Below, in pieces: positions 44,127-55,600 of a DNA stretch of 64,000 bases. A program made the position numbers and the translations under genes. Numbering within the stretch: position 1 is the first letter of the stretch; every line of letters begins with the position of its first letter. The notes beneath the pieces were generated by a model, which was not told the DNA's origin, did not search any database, and was given only the letters and a program-made list of their open reading frames with translations. Origin of the DNA: Lunularia cruciata (Eukaryota > Streptophyta > Marchantiopsida > Lunulariales > Lunulariaceae); assembly GCA_948567375.1 (NCBI GenBank), contig OX419756.1, forward strand, positions 65,982,333-66,046,332, read 5' to 3'.

Positions 44127-47100
44127 TTATCGCGTGGTGTCATTAATCACCCTACTAGAATTTTTGTAATAATCATAGCAAGGTTGGCACACCCATACCA
44201 CCGAAGCCTGATGTTTGGTGGATGGGTCTTTCGGCCTTAGGCAAACACGATGCAGATTACTTAGACTCTGGAATTCGTCTAGTCCATGCTTGCCTATCAA
44301 TTTATTAACCACCGCTTCCGACACCTCCTTTACGGTTCGACTAGGACTTGTGGGATCATCTTTGTTGAGGGCTGCTCTTGTTGCCACGGCCGTTTTCTCA
44401 ATTTGCTCCGCTATCCTGCTAGCGTCACCTCCTGACTGTGTGAACCCGTTCAGGAACAGGGAGAGAAATGGTGCAACAAATCCACCCCCGATTTGCATCA
44501 CCACAATAGTGATTTTTAAGGACCAGACTAGCCACGGTGCCAGCTTAGCGAGCCATTCCGGAGTTAAATCAACATCAAATCCCTTTTGACCGTGTACTTC
44601 GTGAGGGAATGTAAAATTTCCGCCACCACAATAGGACTCACAGAGCATGTGCAACCGGTAGCGATTGTATACCTTCTCCTTGAATGCATCTTTCGCCGAT
44701 ACCCACTTATGGGGCTCCTTGCAACTAGCCAAGAAGACGTACCGTGGAACACTTCTGTCCGCCTTCTGTATGGAGCACTGATGCAGACAAAGAATCCGAT
44801 GTAGGAGACGGTTCTGCTCCTCAAATGCGCTATCAAACTTCTCATGTAGCTCCACCATCTTCTTGTCTATGTGATCTCTCGTCTTCTGACCTTCCTCGCG
44901 GATCACTGATACCAGCCGGTCGCAGACATCAAAGACGCTGCTGTCTCTTGTGTTTGATTCTACAAGGGCGGCTACGTCTTCTTCTCGATGATCAAATGTA
45001 GGAGGTAAGAGTTCAAAGTGAATGATGTCGGCCTCCGCAATCTGTAAACGCTGCTGTATACTGGAATGGATGGCATCGAGCTCAGATAAGGATAATAGCT
45101 CGTCCTCTCGCACGTGTTTCTCGTTTGGTGGGACTCCAACTAAATAGGTCGTGTTCCTCCCTAGTCCATTCTGTTGCACACGCATCTTCAACTCGTCTAC
45201 CCTCAGCAGCACTCTGTGAGCCATTTTTACAGTTGACTCGTACGCATTCCACGGTTGAATAATCATGCGGTCGAACTCGACACCAGGGCAGGTCTGCACA
45301 CAGAGGCGCTCCGCCAAGGCCATGATTTGAAGAATGAGCTCCGCGGGTTGAATATCGCCAGCAGTACTGTCTGACTCGTTGAATCCCACTGAATGTTTTA
45401 CCAGCACATCAATTCGATCGTCGCAAGGATCAGAAGGGTCGACATTGAACTCGACCAACACAATCAGGGATCCCACCTTGAAAGTTGAACATGACTTCCT
45501 TGCACAGTACTCACTGTCTCCTCTGAGTCCAAAATTTGGGTCCTTGGCGAGCAAAACTTGCAGCCGTCTGAAAAGACTTGACGGAATGGCTGCTTTGCCA
45601 TCTGCCTTGGGTGCCAAAGAACGCCCCATCACCCAGTTTACTCCCTTTCCCTCCCATTGGCTCAGGTCGTCCTTCGCAATCAAGGCCGGAATGAACACTT
45701 TATCACTTCCAACTTTATAGCAAATGCCTAGTCTTTCCAGCATGTCAATCAACTCATCCCTCCTTTCGCCAACATGATCGAGAAACTGGACAATCGGCAA
45801 GGACCCGTCGGACTCGACTTGCTGCTTCAGACTGCTTTCTTCCTCCTTCTTCTCAGGAAGAAGTAACTGCCCTACTACCTTCTTGCAGAACCATTCCATG
45901 TCTGCTACGACAAATCCATGACCATCACTAACAACAGTCCCGTCCACAGAAAAATCTTTGTGGTAAATTATCTCCCCCAACTCCTGCAAGTGAGCGGCAG
46001 CGGCATCAAGTTTCGTTTCATCAATGTGCATGGCCTTTTTTATTACTTGAGAGAAGGAATCCCAACTCAAAAGCGGAAACTGGCGGTTGTGCTCCACCCA
46101 ATCCCGTAGAAACGCCTGAATATCCAAACAAATTTTGGGTATCTTGACACCTTCGAGGGTTTTTCCGACGTAGTCTAACAAATGCTGCTTCAGTTCCTGC
46201 ACTGAGGTTCTCTGTCTAGCATCAACTGCGAATGGCTCCTCGCAGATATTTATCATGTCAGAAAACTCCGCATGATATTTTTTGAGAAGACCTCTCCAAT
46301 GCTTGATGTGCGTCTCGAAATTGACACTCTTAGGGCCCCCATGCTTTCGAGACTCCATGCAGTTCAGTACAAGAACCAAGTAGCGTTTGACGCCTTTCAC
46401 CGCGCCAGAGGCAATTAACCTGAGCCAAAATTGCAACTTCCTGTCTGTCAAGGAGTTCGACGACTGACTTGACGCATCTGCACTGAAGACTAGCACAAAC
46501 GTGGTGGCCCTGCCAGATGCCAACCCATGGTCCGCAGAGAAGGCTCCGTGCATCACATCGTCCTGTCCTGCTAAATCCCATAGCACAAGCTCCACTGTCT
46601 TTCCAGAACTAGCCTCGGCTATGACGTGGGAGAGCTCTATGCCCCTTGTGTGTGCTTCCTTCGTAATCCACGGAGTCCGCTCCCACTTCACCACGGACTT
46701 CAAACGGTTTCGTTCTAGTGACTTTCTCAACGTGGTTTTCCCCATCCCCGCATACCCGCACAGGAACACCTTGGCTGTAGTCTGATCCACCTCTTCCTCG
46801 TCTTTCAAATCGAGCTGAATAGCTTCAGCGCGTTTGTTTGTCTTTCTTTGTTCATCTGATCTGATTTTTAAGGATTCGCTAGGCCATCTTACTTCCACAA
46901 AGGCTGTCAACTGTGGATTTTGGCGGTAGGCGTTGGCAACAGCCCGAGCCCCGATGAATTCCAGTGTCTTCTGCGACCCTAAATCCAGGGTATGAAGATT
47001 CGGAACATTGCCAGGTTCTCCCATCGCCTTAGCCAAAGCAACAATTCCCTCGTTTGTGATCATGGTTTTTCCACTGAGTCGTATCTCTCGCACTTTCAGG

Positions 47101-48005
47101 AGGCTCTTCGCTCGAAGGACTTGGGCTAGTGCCGTCACTCCAACGTCTGTGATGGCATTGTTCTTGAGGCTGAGAAATTCGAGCGAGGGCATTTTATTAA
47201 TGGAGTCGAAGATTTGCCGAGCCCCAGAATCTCGCATTTGGCACGAATTTAAATCTAAGTGCTTGAGCTTCGAGAGATGGCCTGACCGAATTCCCTTACT
47301 CAACGACATACAGCCACCCCTTCCCAACATGTTGTACCCCAAGTTGAGGTGCTCTAGATTTGGAATTTCGCCTGATACAATTACCTTCGACAAGTATTCC
47401 ATCTGCTCTTCAGTAATCAAGCAATCTCTGACATTGAGGAGTCGAATGTCAGAAAGATTTCCCTTCTCAAAGAAATTTCTCAACTCGAAGCTACTCTGCA
47501 CTAACTTTCTGTTGAATTGCAGGTGCAGCTCCTGCAGTATCAAGTTCCCTTTGAGCAGAGCTGTGGCGATGGTCGGAACGTGGCAGGAGGGGAGGCCCAA
47601 AGTACGAATGTTTGACAAGTCGCCATTCCCAATAGCCTCCGCGAGGGTTTTACTCTCATCCATTCCCATTTGGCATTCCCCATTGCGTGACAAGTCTAGA
47701 GATTCCAACGCCGTAAACCGACCAGATCTGAGGCTTCTGGATAAAGATGTCACGACGGAGCTTGTAATAAAATTTCGTGACAGGTCCAACTCTTTCAAGC
47801 TCGATACATCGGCCCAGTGGAACACTTTCACAAGCGCCTCAGCCCCGTTGCTCGTCAATCGAGTCAGCCTTAGATTAATGGATGATGTCCCTTGCACTTG
47901 CTCTGCGCAATGCTTGACAACGTGCTCGTATTCATCAGGTTCTTCCAACGGATCTATTTGCTCCAATTTTGCTAAAAGCTCCCTAAATCCATCTGGGTCG
48001 ACCAT
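44127..48005 (-). CDS. LRR-Roc-COR (ROCO family) GTPase
   Basis: A single open frame of 1292 codons with no sign of introns. Leucine-rich repeats run from about residue 65 to 370 (LKELDLSRNFIT, LEHLNLGYNMLG, LEFLSLKNNAIT). The Roc GTPase domain is about 410-620, with P-loop GYAGMGKT at 417-424 and the switch motif DLAGQ at 477-481. The usual NKxD base-recognition motif appears only as the poor match NCMES (548-552). The COR domain follows (about 625-870; LQELGEII, ADMEWFCKKVVGQLL). Then come a helical segment near 1040-1075, a hydrophobic stretch at 1155-1185 and a Cys-rich end (VCQPCYDYY). No kinase domain is seen. TORNADO1 of Arabidopsis is the known plant LRR-Roc-COR protein. Orthology is not claimed, and the signalling role is inferred from the family. 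It is the only intact host-type gene here. Confidence 0.93.
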   Translation of the reverse strand: MVDPDGFRELLAKLEQIDPLEEPDEYEHVVKHCAEQVQGTSSINLRLTRLTSNGAEALVKVFHWADVSSLKELDLSRNFITSSVVTSLSRSLRSGRFTALESLDLSRNGECQMGMDESKTLAEAIGNGDLSNIRTLGLPSCHVPTIATALLKGNLILQELHLQFNRKLVQSSFELRNFFEKGNLSDIRLLNVRDCLITEEQMEYLSKVIVSGEIPNLEHLNLGYNMLGRGGCMSLSKGIRSGHLSKLKHLDLNSCQMRDSGARQIFDSINKMPSLEFLSLKNNAITDVGVTALAQVLRAKSLLKVREIRLSGKTMITNEGIVALAKAMGEPGNVPNLHTLDLGSQKTLEFIGARAVANAYRQNPQLTAFVEVRWPSESLKIRSDEQRKTNKRAEAIQLDLKDEEEVDQTTAKVFLCGYAGMGKTTLRKSLERNRLKSVVKWERTPWITKEAHTRGIELSHVIAEASSGKTVELVLWDLAGQDDVMHGAFSADHGLASGRATTFVLVFSADASSQSSNSLTDRKLQFWLRLIASGAVKGVKRYLVLVLNCMESRKHGGPKSVNFETHIKHWRGLLKKYHAEFSDMINICEEPFAVDARQRTSVQELKQHLLDYVGKTLEGVKIPKICLDIQAFLRDWVEHNRQFPLLSWDSFSQVIKKAMHIDETKLDAAAAHLQELGEIIYHKDFSVDGTVVSDGHGFVVADMEWFCKKVVGQLLLPEKKEEESSLKQQVESDGSLPIVQFLDHVGERRDELIDMLERLGICYKVGSDKVFIPALIAKDDLSQWEGKGVNWVMGRSLAPKADGKAAIPSSLFRRLQVLLAKDPNFGLRGDSEYCARKSCSTFKVGSLIVLVEFNVDPSDPCDDRIDVLVKHSVGFNESDSTAGDIQPAELILQIMALAERLCVQTCPGVEFDRMIIQPWNAYESTVKMAHRVLLRVDELKMRVQQNGLGRNTTYLVGVPPNEKHVREDELLSLSELDAIHSSIQQRLQIAEADIIHFELLPPTFDHREEDVAALVESNTRDSSVFDVCDRLVSVIREEGQKTRDHIDKKMVELHEKFDSAFEEQNRLLHRILCLHQCSIQKADRSVPRYVFLASCKEPHKWVSAKDAFKEKVYNRYRLHMLCESYCGGGNFTFPHEVHGQKGFDVDLTPEWLAKLAPWLVWSLKITIVVMQIGGGFVAPFLSLFLNGFTQSGGDASRIAEQIEKTAVATRAALNKDDPTSPSRTVKEVSEAVVNKLIGKHGLDEFQSLSNLHRVCLRPKDPSTKHQASVVWVCQPCYDYYKNSSRVINDTTR

Positions 48006-48714
48006 CTTTGGATCTATCGAAGACGACTCAGAAAGATGGTGTCAACAATGCATGGAAATGGATTCTGATGTGAGTACGTAACAAATCTTAGCACATGAAG
48101 AAGCTGTATATGTCAAAGACCTACACGGATCATGCGCACCAGTTGCATGAGAAATGGGACGCTCTAGAGATATCAAACCAACACCAGGCAAATGCAATTG
48201 ATCCTTCCGAATTTCATTCCTCCTGGTGGTTTATCGAAAGCCTGGCTCGCGAATGTTAGGGACGCTTTACCTTTATTCTACGTGAATGTAGAGTAAAGGA
48301 AAATTCAACGTGACAAGCGTGTCCTCGGTAAGCCGGATCACGATGTACTTTTTCTTTATGAGATATTCAAATGATTCCGGTACTAAGGAATGCGCCATCA
48401 AGTCAATTCGACTTCAGTTGCGCATTTCGATGCTTCATGACGTCTATCCCACAAGTAGTTTTATTTCTTCGAGATGTTACATGGTAAATGAACGGCAACA
48501 ATGGTCACAACCAAACTCTAAACCTAGAGATGAAACTTATTTCTCCGCAATTTCCTTTTCTTTGATTTTCATCTCCAGTGTGAATGCATTTATCACTCTC
48601 AAGAGAGAACGCATTTGATAAGTTGATTATGAAAATCTTTGGTGTTACTATCGAGCGTAGTACATTTGAGCTTGATATGAGATATTGACACGTAACGAGA
48701 TATCTACCGGTCTA
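48006..48714. other. region upstream of the ROCO gene
   Basis: About 700 bases that should contain the ROCO promoter and 5' UTR. An imperfect inverted repeat, CCTTTATTCTAC / GTAGAGTAAAGG (48270-48281 and 48288-48299, one mismatch), lies 265 bases upstream of the start codon. No clear TATA box was identified. A 102-codon open stretch on the plus strand (48310-48618) has no recognisable family. Confidence 0.4.
48270..48299. repeat. imperfect inverted repeat upstream of ROCO
   Basis: Twelve-base arms with a single mismatch surround a six-base spacer (GTGAAT). It may be a protein-binding dyad, a small hairpin or chance. Position upstream of the gene is the only reason to note it. Confidence 0.4.
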
Positions 48715-49965
48715 GTATATGAATGGGTAGGCTATTTTGTACACAGAGGATAACACCATTAGCATTTTTGGATAGTGGTGCTCCTTTAATTTTTATTTTT
48801 CTCCCATTTTTTGGTTGCATGTAGGCCAATTTTAGATACATAGGTGACCAAGGTGGAAGAGAGATCTTTTTCTCCCAAGTGTTATTGTGGCATAAGAGAG
48901 ATGGTTTATCCCCACAGACACAACAGTACTTTCCATCCTTTACCTCATTATCAGATTAGACTAGAGGTTTGCCGTCTTTCTTGATGGAGCGATAGTGGCA
49001 ATATATGTTACATTCACTCTTAGTTGACTCGTCGATTCCTCAGGCCGCTAGAGCACATATTTGCTCATGCTCCAGCAAGGGTGCAAACTCCTTATCCTAG
49101 CTCCATTGTGCATTAGTGCATTCCAACTTGCACCAACCATCTTCTCTATAGCAATGAGGTCCCGCCTAGGTTTGGTCCACCCTTCTGTATCTTTGTTATA
49201 CACTTGTGAATGTGGTGCTACAATAGATGGAACAATGGTCCATATGACATGGATTCCTTTTGGAGGACAGAAGATAGCTACCTATGATGCAATCAAGGAT
49301 GTAGTGTTCGCTTTGGCACAAGAGAGTGGAAATTTTGCTTGGAGAGAGCATTCATATGCTTGGCAGATGACACATGTCAAAGTAGACTTATACTTGGTCC
49401 GAGATGATTAGGTGAAATGGTAGATGTTGTGGTCATAGATCCTATGCATGATGTGGTTTTGGAGGGAGTGATTAGTCATCTTCTTGGATAGGCAGCAAGC
49501 GGAGCAACACCATGCAAAGTCTCAAAGTAAAGGGGTATGTAGTGAGGTCACTTCTTTGTTCCGCTAGCCTTGGAGTTATATGGAGCTATGGACATCGCTT
49601 TTGACATATTTTTCAGGGAGTGCACTAGAGCTTATCATATTAGACGTACGGGGTACCACTCTCACTCTCATACTTTGTAGCGTACTTTAGACATCATGTG
49701 TTCATGACTCTATAGAGAGAATTGGCTGGTGCAATCCATAGTAGAGCAATCACACTAGGTGATGCTTCTTCACATGCTCCAATAGTTTGTAGACCTTATG
49801 ACTTGCATGGCACATATATCTTAGGTGCAGTAGGGCAGATTTCTCATATCAATACTATTGGGGCCTAGCCCCATTTGATCTCTCTTGTATCTCCCTTGTA
49901 CGGCTTGATGGAATCTCCCAATCCTTCTTGTGTTCTATGTGGTTGCCTTTCACCATATAGTCAAT
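48715..49965 (+). pseudogene. older 5'-truncated copy of the LINE family
   Basis: It follows the minus-strand LINE sequence from the RT thumb to the 3' tail (matching 41450 down to 40200). Examples are TAGCATTTTTGG near 48755, CAAGTGTTATTG near 48876 and TTGTACGGCTTGATGG near 49900. An open part (49061-49411) encodes FGGQKIATYDAIKDVVFALA and VKVDLYLVRDD of the endonuclease. It carries several stops and is more diverged than the first copy. The left edge is approximate. Confidence 0.75.
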
Positions 49966-50600
49966 GTCAATAATTTTTGGCGCATGTTCAAGACTAGTAC
50001 ACATGCACCAATGATCCCCTTGAGCCAAGATGTGGATCCATTGTATGCATTCTCAACTGAAAACTATAATGAAAGTGGTGTAACTTGCATATCAACTTGA
50101 ACACTTGTCATAGAGATCCTAAAGATCAACCAAGTATATCTTGGAAGAAGCTAGTATGCAAGTTCTGGCTCCTTTGACTACAAAATTAATGTCCATACTA
50201 ATGCTATCCTTCCCGTGTCATTTTACAAGCAGGTGAATGTAGATTAATTGATTTGGATTTTCTCTTATATCTAGGTCCAGATGCTTGAAATCAATGGCCC
50301 ATATGCCAACCAATCCATCTTATGCATTCTCAACTAAAAACTATAATGAAAGTGGTGTAAACTTGCATATCAATTCCAAAATACAAAGAGCACCAAAAGA
50401 TACTCAAACTTTATTCACAAAATTTCTTTTTTCTCTTATTAACAATCCAATCACATGAAATGAAAAATGGACTACCTAGATTACATGCAATCTAGTATGT
50501 AGGTACTAACTTCATGCAATCTAGTATGTAGGTACTAATTTCTAACAAATGAAACACTTGGATATGTTGCTTAGATTTGAGTAAAGTACCCATCAAAGCC
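49966..50600. other. spacer with two direct repeats
   Basis: No gene seen. A 50-odd-base phrase starting TATGCATTCTCAACT recurs at 50044-50096 and 50321-50374. A 29-base unit starting CATGCAATCTAGTATG is tandemly doubled at 50484-50541. The first pair could be the remains of element K's end; this is unproven. Confidence 0.5.
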
Positions 50601-52274
50601 TTGGGTAGTTTGTGCAAAATCCTTATTTTTATTACTGTATAGTAGTAGTTATACCAATCTCAACTTATGCATGTCACATGTATTGCCATCTCGAATGCAA
50701 TTTCAACCTTCTCCACACATTGAAGAAATGTCAATACTCCAATTAATTAGCTTCTAAACTTGCAAGACTCATCTCCTATTGAAGGTTTAGCAAAAATCTG
50801 ACGGTTTGGTGTTGATGTAATTGAAAAAAATTGCTTGTTTCTCTTGTTGCTCTCTAACATGAGGATATTGGATTTCTAGGTGTGCGATTCTCTTGCGGAA
50901 TTTTGGATTATACACAAACTTGATAGTACTTTGATTGTTGATACATATATTGAAGTTGGATCATCTTGTCCAAATTGTAGTTCCTTGAGTGACTAGTGAA
51001 ACCATATTTCTTCCTTAGCAACTAAACATGCTATTATGTACTTTGCCTTTGTGGTAAAAGTAACACAACATTATCATATCTATTGCTCCAAGCTAAAGGA
51101 TCCATCATTCATCATGAATATGAATCCACTATGTGACTTTCTATTGTCTAAGTCACCTACAAATTCAACGTCACAATACCATGCTAATGTACTAGCAACA
51201 TCTGATCCTCTACTAAATTAAGAGTACCTTTGAGTATTTGAAAATTTTATTCACTTCTTCCCAATGTTTAAGTGAAGGATTAGAACTTAGTTTTACCACT
51301 ATGCTAAGAGTATAGATATATTAGATCTTTTGTGTATCATAATTTACACTAACCATCCTACTACTTCTTGGTAAGGTGCTCTAATCGGTCCTCTTTCTTC
51401 CAATTGTAATCTAATATTTGGATTTGCAAAATTAGCAACTTGAGATATGCATCTCCAAGATTCAGCAATTTTATAATTGACTCACACATCTTTCTTGAGT
51501 CAATCTGATTTTAACATTTTCTTTATCACAAAAAACCTGAAATCCTAAATTTCAATATGATTCTCTATGTGTAACTTCAAACTCTCTACCAAGGTAATCT
51601 AGCATGGTAGCAATGAGAGATTTATTTTTCCCACTAATAAATCCAGTATCTACAAAGATAGTGAGTGTATGCCACATCCACAATAAACACAAGATCAAAA
51701 TTGATTGTTGGAACCCATACCGCACTAAGAAGTCATCAAAATTCTAAAAGGCTCTAGTAATTTGGAAACACTCTTATCTTTTCCAACTTGTTTGTATCCT
51801 CATTATTGCTCCAAATAAATCTTCTCATGCAAATTTCCATTAAGAAAAGTTGTCTTAATGTCAAATGAGCTACCTTTATGTCTTTTGTTGTAGCTAATGA
51901 CATAACAAATATAATGGAATCAAACTTGACTGCTAGAGCAAATAGCTACTCATAGTTGATTTTTGTAGCTATCAATATCCCTTTGATACAACTCTAGTCT
52001 TGTGCCCTGATATGTTGCACTTAGCATCAAGCTTGGTTCTATAAGATTTTCCTTAGTATCAAGCTTGGTTCCACTTATATTTTATAGTTTTTCTCCCTTC
52101 TAGTAAGGTTATCAACTTCTAAGTCATATATTTCTTCAATTACTCAAATTCCTCATCCATAACCGTTAGCCACTCAAGTGATGGGCATTATATCTTGAAA
52201 TTGAACAATATTTTTATTGACATCTCCTTCAATTTTAGCTACAACAATGCAAGCATAAGCTGTCTTATCTTAAT
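50600..52274 (-). mobile_element. Ty1/copia remnant K, RT and RNase H side
   Basis: The minus strand gives decayed copia pol. RNase H blocks read YCDVEFVGDLDNRKSHSGF and a later AKYIIACLVAKEEIW near 51020-51190. An RT block, FDIKTTFLNGNLHEKIYLEQ, lies near 51810-51875. The order RT then RNase H at the 3' end is typical of copia. Many breaks are present, so it is an old fossil. It is separated from its integrase part (57713 onward) by element J. Confidence 0.78.
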
Positions 52275-52685
52275 TGTAAAAGATCAAGAAGAGAAACAAG
52301 AGAATGGAAGATCAAAATGGGAATCACATTAGAAACTCTCCAAGTGAGGGAAATCCAGATGCCTAGTATGAGTTTGAGCTTTGGTATTTAAAGTGAAACA
52401 ATACAAGGCTCTTGAGAAGCTTCCTTCTCTAAGCCACCTTCTTGGAGTGTAAACTAAGTTAGCTAAGAAGCTTCCTTCTAAAAAAACCACCTACTTGGCA
52501 TACAAGCTAAGCTAACCATTAACTTGGTATGCAAGTTACCCAATCCTTGGAAGGTACCAAGAAGATTCTCCCCAGGAAGCTTCCTAGATGCTTCTATAAT
52601 ATTCTTAGCTTATATTGGGTTTATTTTACTAACTCATTAACCTTTGCTAACTTGTCTACCATTCTCCCATTGCTAGTTAGTGACA
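52275..52685 (-). repeat. 3' LTR of J
   Basis: TGTAAAAGATC at the left edge; the match to the second copy includes CAATACAAGGCTCTTGAGAA and a following run. The right edge, GTGACA, is set by the ACA ending and is approximate. Confidence 0.65.
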
Positions 52686-55600
52686 TTCTAGTTAACATGG
52701 AATTTTTGAAATCTTGTATGGCAATGTGTACATTTTGGAGATAAGAAAGAGGCTCCCATTTAGTATCTTGAAGAGAATACCTTTTCCATAAGACCTTACA
52801 TTTAGTGTGTCATTGATTGTCACATTGGATGTCATGGCTTGGAAGGATATAATCAAATTTTTATTTGTTATGATCATTAATAGGGATGGGAGGAGGAGGG
52901 AGTTGGACACGAGTGAGAAAGGAAGATGGTTTAAAATGAATGGTTTTAACTTTGAAAAATAGAAAATATCATGGATCCACATATGACTAGGGAGTACAAG
53001 TTGGTAGGCAACAAGAGATATGATTTGAGTAATATCGAATAGACCTATCCAATTAGGAGTAAGTTTAAAAAGTTGGGTGTCAAGCGGAAGAGGAAGGTTA
53101 TTGGAAGAAAGCACAAACTTATTGCCTAGCTTAAAGGTGAGATAAAATGATAATGCTTATCAGCATATTGCTTTTGCCAATTTTGAGCAACAATAATATG
53201 AGACTTTGTTTGCAATAAAGATTTAGCTAACATGGACAAGTAGGTGATAGCATGAGGAATGAGAGATGGCAAGGGAACAAGAAAGGAAACTAGAACAAGT
53301 GGATCTTGCATAAAATTAAGGAAGATGAGAGAGAAACTGATGCTTGCCTACTTGCAATTATTATAGAAAAAATTGACAACCACAAAACAAGGATCCCAAT
53401 TGGTATGGTGAACATTGACAAAGCCATGAAGCATATCTTCCAAGGTGCAATTTTCAAGTTTAGTTTTCTCATCTATTTAAGGATCATAGCTCATAGAAAA
53501 AGCAAGCATGGTATGAAGTAGCTTGAAGAGCACTTGCCAAAACCTATTGGTGAATCAAGGATCAAGATCAAAGATTAGAAACCTTATTGCTTGAAGACAA
53601 TGTCAAAGTAAATCTTTGCAAGTTGTTGGATCATCCATGGTAGGCACAACTTGTGCCTAATGAGTCTACTTGCTACGTTTATCAACAAACATCACAATGG
53701 CGGTATTGCCTTAATTTATCTTAGGCAAAGATGTTATGAGGTTGAGATTTACATGTTCTCATTGGAGAAATGGAATGGAGAGTGGTTGAAGTAGTCCACC
53801 CAATTTTTAGTTGTTGCTCTTGTTGCATTGGTAGTTCTCATGAGATCAAGCAAACTCTCAAACCTCTCATGCCATGTTTGACCATGACCGTTGACATTAG
53901 AGTGTACTCAAGGTTTTATCCACACCCATGTAACAAATAATTAGCATGTCATGTTCATCTTGAAGCCACACAAGTTGGAGATCACACATAGTTGGAAACA
54001 AATCTAGTTTGCCTTGAACATAGATCTGGTTCTCCTAAAATGGAAGGCTTTCCTTGAAGAAAAAGGTGTTGTATTCCTTGTCTTGTGTTGCAAGACAATT
54101 TTGTACTAGTTGAAAGAAGGGGTTATGTTGTGAAGCAACCTTGAACACTATGTGTACCTTTGAGGTTTTCAACACCATGGTGATTATTGCTATCATAGGA
54201 GATTCAAGAAAAATTTACAAGTAAGGTTGTCAAGACAAGACATAAAAATGATATGGAATTGTACTCAAGCTTGATGTAAAAAAACTATAGGTGTGCCTCC
54301 CGTGGATGATGTTGACTCTTCATATGCTCCAAATATATGGTCTAAAATAAGGTTTGTGATTGATTCACATGATCACTTGTTTCTCCAATAGATATTGTCT
54401 CCATATCTTTGTGTGTCAATACCATATAATTGCAACTTATTCTCGATCCCAAGTAGACTAATTCATTTCTGCTATGTTTATCTAGGAAGACAAAGAGGTA
54501 ATGGGATGTAATTCATCTATAAATTCTTGTTGCAACATAGCACCAATGGCAAAGTTAAAGGCATTAAATCAACCACACAATGTAGTTAATGATCAAATGG
54601 ATCATGATGATACCATATGTTATAGTTTCTTAAATGCTTCTTTGTGCTTGATGGTCTACCCAAAGCTTGTTGTCTTTCCCAAGGGATCAGTAAATGGTGC
54701 AGCCACATAAGCATAATAATGGATGAACCACTAATAAAACCTTGCAAATCTATCACATCTTCAAACTTCCATGCCATCCTTAAGAGTAAACCAATCAATA
54801 ATGACCTTGATTTTCTCCTCTTCTATCTTGATCCCCTCTATTGAAACCTTATGGCTCAAGAAGGTAACTTTTTTCTACCAAAACACACACTTGGACTTTT
54901 TGCATGAGAACTTCCATTGTCATAGCATCTCAATATTTCTTGGATATAGTTCTTATGTTCTACTTCCATCTTACTATAAATCAAAATCTCATCCAAAAAT
55001 ACTATCACATATCAATCCAATGGCCCATCTAACATCCAATACAATTAATCAATGAAGATTATCAAAGCATTACTAAGCCCAAAAGGTAAAATTTTCTATC
55101 CAAAATACCCCTACCTTGTACAAAATACAATCTTTTACCCATCTCCTCCATCAACCTACAAATAACTACTTCAAAGATCCAACTTAGAGAAGTGTCAAGA
55201 TCCACAATTGATCTAACAATTCATCAATTTCAGGCAAGAGATATATAGTCTTCACAATTTGTTTATGAGACCTTGGTAGTCAACATACAATCAAAGTCCT
55301 TCATCTTTCTTTGGTACAAATAGTACCATTGCTCACCAAGGAGACGTACTATGTCATCTGAAATCTTTCTCCAACAACTCAATTAGTATTGTTCAAAGCT
55401 CTTCTTACTTCTTTAGTGAGACCTAATAGATTGGTCTACTTATTCAAATACTCCTTGACGATAGCTCAATTTTGAAGGGCATACCACAATCAAAAAGTAA
55501 TCCCTTTGGAATATATATGGAAACACATGTTCAAACTCTTGAACGATATAATCAACCATTGCTTGTTGAGGCCTCTTATCCTCATCAAATTCTCCTTGTG

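Noticed and set aside
47008-48081. 357-codon plus-strand ORF
   Set aside because: It lies antisense over the LRR part of the ROCO gene and has the Ser/Arg/Leu-rich composition expected of an antisense frame. The minus-strand frame has clear domains.
50484-50541. CRISPR-like repeat
   Set aside because: Only two directly adjacent units with no spacers, in a plant nuclear setting; simple tandem duplication.
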